In this document: piece by piece, positions 33,789 to 42,496 of the stretch | How the letters are laid out: each line of letters begins with the position of its first letter | How positions within the stretch are numbered: the first letter of the stretch is position 1 | NCBI RefSeq assembly: GCF_029989365.1 | Contig: NZ_JAPRAQ010000009.1 | Span: forward strand, 62,001-126,000 | Source: Bradyrhizobium sp. Arg816 | Lineage (GTDB): Bacteria > Pseudomonadota > Alphaproteobacteria > Rhizobiales > Xanthobacteraceae | Reading direction: 5' to 3' | DNA length: 64,000 bases | Position numbers and translations under genes: made by a program | The notes under the pieces: generated by a model | What the model was told of the DNA's origin: nothing | Databases searched by the model: none | Seen by the model: the letters and a program-made list of their open reading frames with translations, nothing else

Positions 33789-36159
33789 ATTGTCTGCCTC
33801 GCTGGCGCGCTTGAGTTGCGGGGGTGAGCTCGTCGAGCACAACGCCGACGAGCTTGCGCTCGGCGCGGCCGAGCGTGTTCAGGATTTCTTCCAGGCCGTC
33901 GTTGATGTCGAGGCTGGTCGGCAGCACCGCTACCAGCGCGTCGGTGTCGTCGAGCAGCTTGCGGGTGGCTGCACCAAGCGGCGTCACGGGGCCGTCGAGG
34001 ATCACGAGATCGTAGCCGCCGGCGGCGCGAGCCTGCTCGATGGCCTTGCGCATGGCCTCAGTCGCCTTGCCGGCATCGCCGGCGGCGGCCGGCAGCACCG
34101 AGATGCCGTTGACCGTCTTGATCTCGCGCGAGGCCTTGCTGCCGATCGAGAGCCAGCCGAGCCGGCTCGGCTCGCTCTTGCCGGGGCGGCTCACCTTGTT
34201 CGAGAGCGAGTGTGCCTGATGGTCGGCATCGATCATCAGTACGCGGGCGCCGTCGCGCGCGGCCGCGAGTGCGAAATTCAGCGCGGTCACGCTGCGCCCG
34301 GTGGTCTCGCCGGCGCCGACGAGCGCGATGACCGGCATGGCCTTGCCGACGGCGCGCCGGGCCACAGCGATGCGCATGTCGCGCCAGGCGTTGAGCAGCG
34401 TCGTCAGCGGAAAGCCGGGGCGCAGCGTCGGCCAGCCCAGCCGGGTCAGATCGACGCCACCGCCGGTGGCGAGGATGGCGCCGAGCGTGTGAATGACGTC
34501 GGCCTCCTGGAGGCGCGCGATCAGCGGCTTTCCGATCAGCGTGTTTTCGTCCATCTCAGGCTGCAGCGATGGCGCGGCCAGCTCCGGTAGTGATTGCGCA
34601 ACCTCCGGAGCTCGCGGAGCCGGCTGCGGCTGGGCTACGTCCGGTGTCTGCGACACCTCCGGCGCTCGCGGAGCCCGCGGTGCCGGCGTGCGCTCACGAC
34701 GGGCTGGTGTGGGCGCCGCCGGCGCGGTCGCGCCAGTGGACAGCAGCTCGGCCGCGACGAACCAGCTTGCAGCAGCGAGCGCGCCGAAGACGAAGCCGAT
34801 CATGGCAAACATGCTCATCGCCGGCGGGAACGAGCGCCGCTGCGGCACGGTGGCTTCGCCGATGACGCGGGCCGCCGAGGTGTTCAGGGTCTCCTGCTCC
34901 TCGGTCTCGCGCGAACGCTTGAGGAAGGACTGATAGACGTCGCGGCTGGCATCGGCCTCGCGTTCGAGCTCGCGCAGGCGCACGGCGGCCTGGCTGAGCT
35001 GGACGCTCTGCCGCTTCTGCGCTTCCAGCGCCCGGTTGAGCGAGGCTTCAAAGTCGCGGGCGCGCGTCAGATCGTTCTTGGCGGACTGTGCGAAGCGATC
35101 GATCTCTTCGTTGATGGTGCGCTTGAGATCCTCGACCTGCTTCTCGGTCTGGCGCAGCGCCGGATGCCGCGGGCCGAGCTCGCCGGCCTGCTCCGCATAT
35201 TTCTTGCGGGCATCGGCATATTGCGCGCGCAAATTCGCGATGGTCGGCGACTGCAGCGCTTCCGAATTCGCACCGGCATCGGCAGCGGTGCGCCGGCTGG
35301 CCTCGATCTGGTCGAGCCGCGCCTGTGCGTCCATCGTCGCGGCGCGGGCCGCGGAAAGCCGCTGGTTGCTGGCGGAGAGCTGCTGGTCGCTGATCAGCGC
35401 GTCCTGGGTGCCGACGAAATTGTTCTGGGCCTTGTAGGTGGCGAGCGCGGTTTCGGCACTGCGCAGCCGCTCGCGCAGCTCCTTGAGGCGGCCGGAGAGA
35501 TCGTTGGTGGCGCGTCGCGCGGCCGAAGCCTGCGAGTTGCGGGATTCGGCGAGGTAGGCGCTGGTCAGCGTGTTGGCGAGCATCGCCGCCTTCGCCGGGT
35601 CGGTCGACCAGACCTCGATGTCGACGATGAAGCTCTTCTCGGTCTTGCGGACCGTGATGTGCCTATTCAGCGCATCGAGCGCCGCGAGCTGCACTTCCTT
35701 CGTCTCCGCGGCAGAGGGCGCGCGGGGCTGAAGGCCGATCAGGCCGAGCAGCGACGACATCAGGCTCCTGGCCTCACCGCCGCCGCCGAATTCCGGATCC
35801 TTGTCGAGACCAGCCTGCTGGATCACCTGGAGCAGCACGCTGTTCGAGGTAATCAGGCGCGCCTGGCTCTCCACCACCATGGCCATTCCGGAGACGTCCT
35901 GCGCGCGCGGCGTGAGCTCGCGATCGACGAGCTGAAGCTCGCGCGGATCGACATAGAGCTGGGCGGTGGCGGTGTAACGGGGTGTCACGCTCTTGCCCAC
36001 GGTGACGGCAAGCGTCGCGCCAAGGAGCGCGGCAGCGGCAATCGCGATCTTCCGCCGCCAAAGCAGATTGACGAGCTCCAGCGCGTTGAAACCGGTCTGA
36101 GGCCTCTGTTGCGGGGCCTCCGGTCCGGCCCGATCTATCGGCTGGTTGTAGTCAAGCAT
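33781..36159 (-). CDS. Polysaccharide chain-length/export protein, Wzz plus degenerate tyrosine-kinase-like domain
   Basis: A 792-residue inner-membrane protein of the ExoP/GumC/Wzc type. Wzz domain from about residue 25 (LVNLLWRRKIAIAAAALLGATLAV, first membrane helix), long periplasmic coiled coil (about 190-400), second helix about 445-470, a Pro/Ala-rich linker (about 475-530), then a cytoplasmic P-loop-like domain. There Walker A reads GAGETTGRS (about 613-621), with Arg where the essential Lys should be; Walker A' VLMIDAD and Walker B DLVILDG remain. No Tyr cluster at the C-terminus. Predicted to set chain length and couple to export, probably without normal autokinase activity. First gene of a run including the GT26 gene and galE. 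Confidence 0.9.
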   Translation of the reverse strand: MLDYNQPIDRAGPEAPQQRPQTGFNALELVNLLWRRKIAIAAAALLGATLAVTVGKSVTPRYTATAQLYVDPRELQLVDRELTPRAQDVSGMAMVVESQARLITSNSVLLQVIQQAGLDKDPEFGGGGEARSLMSSLLGLIGLQPRAPSAAETKEVQLAALDALNRHITVRKTEKSFIVDIEVWSTDPAKAAMLANTLTSAYLAESRNSQASAARRATNDLSGRLKELRERLRSAETALATYKAQNNFVGTQDALISDQQLSASNQRLSAARAATMDAQARLDQIEASRRTAADAGANSEALQSPTIANLRAQYADARKKYAEQAGELGPRHPALRQTEKQVEDLKRTINEEIDRFAQSAKNDLTRARDFEASLNRALEAQKRQSVQLSQAAVRLRELEREADASRDVYQSFLKRSRETEEQETLNTSAARVIGEATVPQRRSFPPAMSMFAMIGFVFGALAAASWFVAAELLSTGATAPAAPTPARRERTPAPRAPRAPEVSQTPDVAQPQPAPRAPEVAQSLPELAAPSLQPEMDENTLIGKPLIARLQEADVIHTLGAILATGGGVDLTRLGWPTLRPGFPLTTLLNAWRDMRIAVARRAVGKAMPVIALVGAGETTGRSVTALNFALAAARDGARVLMIDADHQAHSLSNKVSRPGKSEPSRLGWLSIGSKASREIKTVNGISVLPAAAGDAGKATEAMRKAIEQARAAGGYDLVILDGPVTPLGAATRKLLDDTDALVAVLPTSLDINDGLEEILNTLGRAERKLVGVVLDELTPATQARQRGRQYA

Positions 36160-36441
36160 CGTCCCCAGCTTTCATTCCAACGACCGCGGGCTGAGGGGTT
36201 ACTCTTCGCTTTACGCCACGCACCCGGGATATAGGTGCCCAATCAACGCAACAGGGAAAATTAACCATACTCATTGAGGGACTATTCACCGAAATGGCAA
36301 ACAAAGCGTTTAAGCGCATGCCACTCTTCGACGCGTCGCGATGACGCCGAGGTCCCCCAGGGATTAACGGTTCGTTACCGCGCGCAGCGAGGCCGCCAGG
36401 CTTCGCTCGTCCTGCGATGGACCGCGCGCGTGCCATGATGG
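36160..36441. other. Intergenic region upstream of the Wzz/kinase-like gene
   Basis: A 282-base gap between two genes on the minus strand. It is AT-richer than its surroundings around 36230-36310, as expected for a promoter of the downstream polysaccharide operon, but I cannot place a confident -35/-10 pair. A 94-codon minus-strand frame here shows no recognisable protein. Confidence 0.4.
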
Positions 36442-37242
36442 TCAGCTCTTCCGCAGAATGACGTGGTAGTCGCCGCGGCGGACGTCGATCCCGCCCGGTA
36501 GCACGGCGTTCATCACGGCGGCGGCGGCATCGACCAGAGCGGCGAACAGCGGCTTGCGCCGGCGCATCTCGGGATAGCGCGGACTCTCGACCTCGCGGCG
36601 GTAGATCATCTCGAGGCCGTTGGCCGCGGCGAATGCTTCGAGCCGCGGCAGCGTCACCAGCGGATGGAAGAAGGTCGGGAACGGCGGCTCGCCGGGCAGG
36701 CCGGCATCCTTGATGCCGCGGATATTCCGGTAGAACCAGACATGAAACCAGTGCGGCGAGTATTTGGTGACGACGCCAGAGAGCGACCGCGGATTGGGCG
36801 CGCCGATCAGGATCATTCCGCCGGGCTTGAGCGCGTCGCGGAAATTCAGGAGCGCGGCATCAACATGAGGCAGATGCTCGATCACGTTGTAGCAGATCAC
36901 CAGATCGAAGGTCTCGCGCCCGAAGCTGTAGGTCTGCACGTCGCCTAGGATTGCCTCGTCCGCGTAAGTGTTGTTGCGGACCTGGTCTTCGTCGATGTCG
37001 ACGACGGTGACCTTGCTGCGGTTGAGCAGCTCCGGTGGCAGGACGCTGCACGAGCCGCCGCCGGCCTCGTAGGTGGCGAGCTGGCCCTGCGGCAGCTCGC
37101 GGCGCAGCACGTCGTGGACGGCGAGCAGGCTGTCGCGGGCTTCGCCGGGGACCAGATCGTGCAGCGCCTGGGTGCGTGCAGCGGCCGCTGGGATTTGGAT
37201 CGCCGTGGCTGTCGCGAAATCGATCGAGGCTGGCTTGTTCAT
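36442..37242 (-). CDS. SAM-dependent class I methyltransferase
   Basis: A 266-residue methyltransferase of the UbiE/Methyltransf_11/23 type. SAM-binding motif I ATYEAGGGSCSVLP (about residues 55-68), motif II region VTVVDIDEDQVRNN, and DLVICYNVIEHLPHVDAALLNFRDALKPGGMILIGAPNP (about 115-153). The C-terminal half has HWFHVWFYRNIRGIKDAG, which looks like substrate-specific lid sequence. Set among glycosyltransferases, it probably methylates a sugar of the polysaccharide or its carrier-linked intermediate; the acceptor is unknown. Separated by 396 bases from a divergent glycosyltransferase. Confidence 0.85.
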   Translation of the reverse strand: MNKPASIDFATATAIQIPAAAARTQALHDLVPGEARDSLLAVHDVLRRELPQGQLATYEAGGGSCSVLPPELLNRSKVTVVDIDEDQVRNNTYADEAILGDVQTYSFGRETFDLVICYNVIEHLPHVDAALLNFRDALKPGGMILIGAPNPRSLSGVVTKYSPHWFHVWFYRNIRGIKDAGLPGEPPFPTFFHPLVTLPRLEAFAAANGLEMIYRREVESPRYPEMRRRKPLFAALVDAAAAVMNAVLPGGIDVRRGDYHVILRKS

Positions 37243-37638
37243 TTTTTCTGACCGCGCTTGTTCGACTCAAATTTACAGGAAAAATCTCGCATGCCCGAAG
37301 AGCAAATCCGATGCCGCGCCGCTTCACCGGTCGCGGTGCTTACGGTCGGGTTAATGCGGGCAGGCGTTAACTACGGCATTGTCCATGTTGGGCTGTTGTC
37401 CGCGTAATGGACTGCGAATTGCACTATCACTTATGCAGGGACTTGCAGGAGAAACGCGCAAAAGCGGTTAAGTGCATGGAGGGCGGGAGATCGGCGGCGT
37501 AGCGCCGTCGCGAGCCTCGGGCCCGCCGTTCATTTTGGGACTGATCTGTCCCGCGGAGACGTGCCGTCGCAGGACAGCGCCGATTCCTGCGTGATTGACG
37601 CAGGGCTTTTTCAATACATCTCGGACATCTAGGATGCC
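37243..37638. other. Intergenic region between divergent polysaccharide genes (396 bases)
   Basis: No credible gene. It separates the methyltransferase (minus) from a glycosyltransferase (plus) and must hold two promoters. Visible structure: GGGTTAATG and GCGTTAACTACGGC near 37350-37375, and a weak hairpin GGCGGCGTAGCGCCGTCGC near 37492-37511. Nothing resembling tRNA or a known riboswitch was found. Confidence 0.45.
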
Positions 37639-38667
37639 ATGACGCTGATCCCGACAGACCTTTCCGCCAGCCGGATCTCGGATGCCGTGCGCGATCCCAA
37701 CCGGGAGATCGCGGCGAGCTCCCGCGTCATTGACCTGTCGGTCGGCATCGTCGTCTGTATTCCCTGCTTCCGTCGCCCGCACCATCTGCGGCTGACACTG
37801 GACTCGCTCGTGAGCCAGCGCACGCCGCGCTCCTTCGCGGTGGTCATGGTCGAGAACGACGCGGCGGCGCGCGAAAGCGCGCCGGTTGCCGCGGAGTATC
37901 TGGCGGACGGCCGGCTCCAGGGCGTTTGCCTGGTCGAGAAGCGGCAGGGCAATTGCCAGGCGATCAACGCCGCCTTCGAGACGGCCCAGGCGCTGTTTCC
38001 CGCCGCGACCCGCTTCCTGATGATCGACGACGACGAGATCGCTTCGCCCGACTGGCTCGAGCTGATGGTTCGCACCGCGGAGGCGACCGGCGCCGACGTG
38101 GTCGGCGGGCCGGTGCTGCCGGTCTTCGACGACGACAGCAAGCCCTGGCTCGCACGCCATCCCGCCTTCTGCCCCGCCTATGATTACAGCGGCGCGGTGC
38201 CGCTGATCTATGGCTGTGGCAACTGCCTGATCACGCGTGCGGCGTTCGAGCGGTTCGATCGTCCGGCCTTCGACCTGCGCTTCAATTTCCTCGGCGGCGG
38301 CGATTGCGATTTCTTCGTGCGGTGCCGCGATGCCGGCATGATCTTCCATTGGACGGCAGAGGCGGTCATCACCGAGACCGTGCCGCAAAGCCGCACCAGC
38401 CTCGGCTGGATCGCCAAGCGCGGCCTGCGTATTGGCGCCATCAATTATCGCGTGCAGTACAAGGCCGCGCATAGTGCGGGCGCGCGGGCGCGGGTGTTCG
38501 CGCAGATGTTCGGACGGTTGCCGCTGTCGCTGGTTCGCACGGCCCGTCTGCTCGCGACATCGAAGGCCGTCGTCGCCATGCATCCCGCGCTGGTCGCGCT
38601 TGGCTCCATGCTCGCAGCGTTCGGCTTCGCACCGAAGCCTTATGAAGCGTCGAAAATCGCATCTTGA
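37639..38667 (+). CDS. Family 2 glycosyltransferase
   Basis: A 342-residue GT-A-fold transferase. N-terminal GIVVCIPCFRRPHHLRLTLDSLVSQ (about residues 35-59) is the nucleotide-sugar-binding start, the acidic metal-binding DDDE is in RFLMIDDDEIASPDWL (about 127-141), and a later GGGDCDFFVRCRDAGM holds the catalytic-acid region. The last 50 or so residues are basic then hydrophobic, perhaps a membrane-associating segment. Likely adds one sugar to the lipid-linked repeat unit. Its 3' end is 6 bases from the converging end of another family 2 transferase. Confidence 0.9.
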   Translation: MTLIPTDLSASRISDAVRDPNREIAASSRVIDLSVGIVVCIPCFRRPHHLRLTLDSLVSQRTPRSFAVVMVENDAAARESAPVAAEYLADGRLQGVCLVEKRQGNCQAINAAFETAQALFPAATRFLMIDDDEIASPDWLELMVRTAEATGADVVGGPVLPVFDDDSKPWLARHPAFCPAYDYSGAVPLIYGCGNCLITRAAFERFDRPAFDLRFNFLGGGDCDFFVRCRDAGMIFHWTAEAVITETVPQSRTSLGWIAKRGLRIGAINYRVQYKAAHSAGARARVFAQMFGRLPLSLVRTARLLATSKAVVAMHPALVALGSMLAAFGFAPKPYEASKIAS

Positions 38668-38673
38668 CGCGGG

Positions 38674-39666
38674 CTAGATGCCCAAGCGGGCGAGGGCGAC
38701 CCTGACCGCGGCGCGGGGCAGCGATTTGAGCGAGCGCCGGCCGACCATCCCGAGATAAGCAAAGGCGTCGCGATATCGACCGAAGCGGACCGCCTGCATC
38801 GCCGAATAGGTGACGAGATGAATCTCGGCGGCCTGGCGCAGCCCGGCCGCCGTGCCCACGGGCAGTCTCGCCAGGATCAGCCCATCGTCGAACACCCGCG
38901 TGATCGCGGGGAAGAAGTCCTTCGGCGTCCGCACCGCCGCATTCATCGTGTTGGCCGTGTGCAGGCGATAGTCGAGCAGGAGCTTTGGAGCGAACTCGAA
39001 CTCGCCGATAGCGGCGAGGCGGCACCAGCAATGCCAGTCCTCGCAATATCTGAGGGACGTGTCGAAGCCGCCGATGGCGCGGAACGCCTCCGCACGTGCG
39101 AGCGCGATGCCGCCATTGACGATGAAATTGCCGGCCGCGAGCCGCGCCAGCACGTCGCCGGATGGCTTGCGGCGTCCCTTCAGCAGGCCCCGCCGCCCGA
39201 TCTGCCGTCCCTCGCTGTCGATCGTGTTGTAGTCGCCGTAGACGAGAACCGCGCGCGGAGCAGCGCGGGCCGCCGCCAGCAGCGCCGCGACCGCGCCGGG
39301 GCGCAGGCGGTCGTCGGCATCGAGGAAGAGCAGCCATTCGCCGCTCGCATATCGTGCGCCGAGATTGCGCGCGGCGGATACGCCGGCGGAGTCGTTGGTC
39401 ATCAGGCGCAGCCGCGGGTCGCGGATGGCGCGGACGATGGCCGCGGTGGTGTCGCTCGAGCCGTCGTCGACGACGATCACTTCGGTGATCTCGCCCTGCG
39501 CCAGTGCGCTGGCGAGGGTTTCGCCGATATAGGCTGCAACGTTCTTGGCGGGAATGACGACGGACACCGATGTGGTCGAGCTAGCCGGCAGCGGGAGACG
39601 CGGCGCCGGAACGACGCGCGAGGTAGCCGGCAAATCGAGAACATCTTCGGCGGTGATCAGAGCCAC
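38674..39666 (-). CDS. Family 2 glycosyltransferase
   Basis: A 330-residue GT2 enzyme. SVSVVIPAKNVAAYIGETLASALAQ and IVVDDGSSDTTAAIV (about residues 33-85) form the donor site, LLFLDADDRLRPGAV holds the DxD metal motif (about 132-146), and CEDWHCWCRLAAIGEF carries the ED catalytic base (about 220). Start is GTG at 39666, preceded by AAGGCGAG. Part of the polysaccharide locus but transcribed opposite to both neighbours. Its donor and acceptor sugars cannot be read. Confidence 0.9.
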   Translation of the reverse strand: MALITAEDVLDLPATSRVVPAPRLPLPASSTTSVSVVIPAKNVAAYIGETLASALAQGEITEVIVVDDGSSDTTAAIVRAIRDPRLRLMTNDSAGVSAARNLGARYASGEWLLFLDADDRLRPGAVAALLAAARAAPRAVLVYGDYNTIDSEGRQIGRRGLLKGRRKPSGDVLARLAAGNFIVNGGIALARAEAFRAIGGFDTSLRYCEDWHCWCRLAAIGEFEFAPKLLLDYRLHTANTMNAAVRTPKDFFPAITRVFDDGLILARLPVGTAAGLRQAAEIHLVTYSAMQAVRFGRYRDAFAYLGMVGRRSLKSLPRAAVRVALARLGI

Positions 39667-39899
39667 GGCTCGCCTTTAAGGGTCTGTTAACCAGGGCGCA
39701 TCTGCCGATTGGCATTGCGATCAATCGCAACGTTGGCCCGTCGCGAATGATACTCGCATTACGGCCAAATCGTTGTCGCGAAGGAATGCGTGCCGCTGGT
39801 TTCGTAGATTAGCGTTAAGTCGCGGGCATTAAGCCTGTCGCAAATTTGGAAGAGTGCGACAGCCGGTCCCATGCGAGAATGCGGACCTGATTGCCGCGG

Positions 39900-40976
39900 A
39901 TGGATCTGGTGCCCGCAAAGACGTTCGAACACGACCCCGATGCCATGGTCCTCAACCTCTTCTACGAGGACAAGGACGATCGCTGGTTTCCCGGCGACCG
40001 GCATCTGCGGCGCATGGCGCGCCGGATGCTGCTCGGCGAGCCGCGCATGAGCGGGCAGCTTCGCGTGTTCCTCAATCTCTGTGCGGGGCTTGATAGGCTC
40101 GGGATCCGCTACCGCGTCAACGACTACGGCTACATCGCGCAGCATCCCGACGAGCTTGCCTGCATCATCGGCCGCACCTTCCTGCTCGACAAGTTCACGT
40201 GGAAGAATCCGATCCTGCTCGGCGTCGCCGCCCACAATCATCCGCTCGACGATCCTGATCTGTTCAAGCGGCTGCCGGTGAAGAAGGTCGTGGTGCCCGG
40301 CCCTTGGTACGTCGACATGTACCGGCCGTACTGGCCCGACACGGAAGCCTGGCCGATCGGCATCGACACGGATCTCTGGGCGCCGTCGGCGCCGACGCAA
40401 ATGACCGTCGACGTGCTGATCTACGACAAGGTCCATTGGGACCGCGAGCGCTATGCACCGGAGCTGATCGAGCCCGTCCGCGCCCGGCTTCTGAAGGAGG
40501 GCCGGTCGTTCACGGAATTGCGCTACGGCAGTTACAAGGAAGAGGACTATCAGGCCGCGCTGGCGTGTTCGCGCGCGATGATCTTCCTGTGCCAGAACGA
40601 AAGCCAGGGCATCGCCTATCAGCAGGCTCTGTCCTGCGGCGTGCCGGTGTTCGCATGGGATCCCGGCGGGCCGTGGCGGGACCCCGATTATTATCCGCAC
40701 CGCGTCCAGTTCGCGCCGGTGTCGTCGGTGCCGTATTGGGACGACCGCTGCGGTGCCAAGTTCTTGGACCTCGCGGGGTTCGAGGCGGGCTGGGACAGTT
40801 TCTGGGCCGGGTGCACTGCTGATGCGTTCGATCCGCGCGGCTTCGTGCTCGACAATCTCACGCTGGAGCAGCGGGCGCTGCAATATTACGAGATCGCGCG
40901 GAGCATCGTGCGCCCGCAGGCGGCAACGCAGGCCGCGGGCCTATTGGTTGACGGATGCTTAACAAGGATGGGCTAG
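39900..40976 (+). CDS. Glycosyltransferase-like protein (GT-B type, GT1/GT4-like)
   Basis: A 358-residue protein with features of a GT-B glycosyltransferase: an N-terminal domain (RVFLNLCAGLDRLGIRYRVNDYGYI), a linker with VVPGPWYVDMYRP, and a C-terminal donor-binding half including the motif ARAMIFLCQNESQGIAYQQALSCGVPVFAWDPGG (about residues 218-258), where the E-x7-E element of GT4 enzymes is QNESQGIAYQQ. Start at 39900 is the ATG after GCGGATG; no strong ribosome-binding site. First of three genes reading rightward through the ligase/polymerase-like gene (38-base gap). Donor sugar unknown. Confidence 0.78.
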   Translation: MDLVPAKTFEHDPDAMVLNLFYEDKDDRWFPGDRHLRRMARRMLLGEPRMSGQLRVFLNLCAGLDRLGIRYRVNDYGYIAQHPDELACIIGRTFLLDKFTWKNPILLGVAAHNHPLDDPDLFKRLPVKKVVVPGPWYVDMYRPYWPDTEAWPIGIDTDLWAPSAPTQMTVDVLIYDKVHWDRERYAPELIEPVRARLLKEGRSFTELRYGSYKEEDYQAALACSRAMIFLCQNESQGIAYQQALSCGVPVFAWDPGGPWRDPDYYPHRVQFAPVSSVPYWDDRCGAKFLDLAGFEAGWDSFWAGCTADAFDPRGFVLDNLTLEQRALQYYEIARSIVRPQAATQAAGLLVDGCLTRMG

Positions 40977-41014
40977 ACCCAAAGCTTCCCCGGCTTCACC
41001 ACCTGCCTTGAGCC

Positions 41015-42379
41015 ATGGATCGAAGCATGGATCGAAGCGCCGCTGACATGACCGACGTCGAGACCCGAACGCTGGGCCACATGCTGCACGATGGGCTCGC
41101 GAGGCTGAATGCCGCGCAGGCGGCGCGCTGCCTCGTCGCGGTGGCGGCTCTGCTGCTGGTGCTGATTACGCTCGATCCGTTTCCTGACCTTCGCAACGAG
41201 GATGTGACCACGGTCGTCGGCGGGCGCATGGCGCTCACCTATATCTCCTGGGGTCTGCTGGCTGCGGTCGCAATGTTGTTCGTCGCCGCCACCGATGCGC
41301 CCGCGCTGAAGAGCCTGGTGACGCCATTGCATCTTTGCCTCGTCGGCTGGCTGTTGATCAACATCGTCTTCTCCGAGAGCCGCGGCGTTTCGATCCAGCG
41401 CTTTGCGCTGGCGGTCAGCGTGACGTCGTTCGCCGTGCTGTTGCCATTGCTGCCGCCGACACAGCGGACTTTCAACTTGTGCCTTGGCGGCGCCGCGCTC
41501 GTGCTGCTGGTGCTGTGCCATCTCGGCGTCTTCCTCGCGCCGCAATATTCGATGCACACCGCGCTCGACCTCACCGAGCCGCAGCTTGCCGGCGACTGGC
41601 GCGGCAGTTTTGGTCACAAGAACATTGCGTCGCCCGTGATGACCATCCTGGTCTATGTCGGAATTTACCTGGCCGCCGTCGGCTCGTTCGTGATGGGACC
41701 GGCGATCGCGGCGCTCGCCGGCATCTTCCTGATCTTCACCGGCGGCAAGACGTCGACGGTGCTGTGCCTTGCGATCTACGCGCTCGCCTCGCTGGTCTAT
41801 GTCACGCCAGGCCTGTGGCTGAAGCGGCTCATCTGCTTCGTGCCGCTGATCGTGATGAACCTGCTGACGGTCGGCAGCGTCTTGAGCCCGGCGCTCGGGG
41901 CGCTGACGCGGCTGCTTCCGCTCGATCCCACCTTCACCGGCCGTTCCGCCATCTGGGAATTCGCGCTCGCGGCCGTCGCCGAGAAGCCGATCATCGGTCA
42001 CGGCTATGCGGCGTTCTGGGACGATGTGACCGCGCGGCAGACGGCCCAGGGGTCCGAATGGGCGACGTCCGCCGCGCACAGCCACAACAGCTATCTCGAC
42101 CTCGCGGTCACCATCGGCTTGCCGGGGCTGTTGCTGGTGATCCTCGTCTTCGTGCTCGCACCGCTCGGCAATTTCCAGTCGGCCCAGGCTCACAGCCGTA
42201 GCCGCGCGCTGGCAAAGCTGTTCCTCACCATATGGCTGTTCGGCTTGTATTACGGTGCCACCGAGACCTTCCTGCTCGAACGGCAGAATCCGATCTGGTT
42301 CATGTTCGCGCTTGCCGTGGCGGGCCTGCATTTCCTCGCCAGGTTCCAATGCGTCGAACAGACGGAACCGGAGCGCTGA
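41015..42379 (+). CDS. O-antigen ligase / Wzy polymerase-like membrane protein
   Basis: A 454-residue integral membrane protein with about 10-12 hydrophobic helices and the WaaL/Wzy large periplasmic loop, which contains RGSFGHKNIASPVMTILVYV (about residues 200-220) and the signature H in TSAAHSHNSYLDLAVTIGLPG (about 350-371). Predicted to polymerise repeat units at the periplasmic face, or to attach the glycan to an acceptor; within this locus polymerase is the better guess. A nearby start (MDRSMDRS repeated) makes the exact N-terminus uncertain by four codons. Confidence 0.87.
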   Translation: MDRSMDRSAADMTDVETRTLGHMLHDGLARLNAAQAARCLVAVAALLLVLITLDPFPDLRNEDVTTVVGGRMALTYISWGLLAAVAMLFVAATDAPALKSLVTPLHLCLVGWLLINIVFSESRGVSIQRFALAVSVTSFAVLLPLLPPTQRTFNLCLGGAALVLLVLCHLGVFLAPQYSMHTALDLTEPQLAGDWRGSFGHKNIASPVMTILVYVGIYLAAVGSFVMGPAIAALAGIFLIFTGGKTSTVLCLAIYALASLVYVTPGLWLKRLICFVPLIVMNLLTVGSVLSPALGALTRLLPLDPTFTGRSAIWEFALAAVAEKPIIGHGYAAFWDDVTARQTAQGSEWATSAAHSHNSYLDLAVTIGLPGLLLVILVFVLAPLGNFQSAQAHSRSRALAKLFLTIWLFGLYYGATETFLLERQNPIWFMFALAVAGLHFLARFQCVEQTEPER

Positions 42380-42496
42380 CAGCTTGTCGCAGCCGGCGCG
42401 ATAGTGATGTTGGCTTAACGATAAGCCGTTACGTCACTTGTGGTCTGCGACAAACATAACCTATCTGGAAACATTCAGTAATCGCATGTCCCGCGG

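Noticed and set aside
36152..36436. A 94-codon frame upstream of the Wzz/kinase-like gene
   Set aside because: No recognisable features, overlaps the promoter region, and no ribosome-binding site was seen.
37243..37638. Non-coding RNA or riboswitch in the largest divergent gap of the polysaccharide locus
   Set aside because: Only weak short stems were found by eye and no known motif; not supported.
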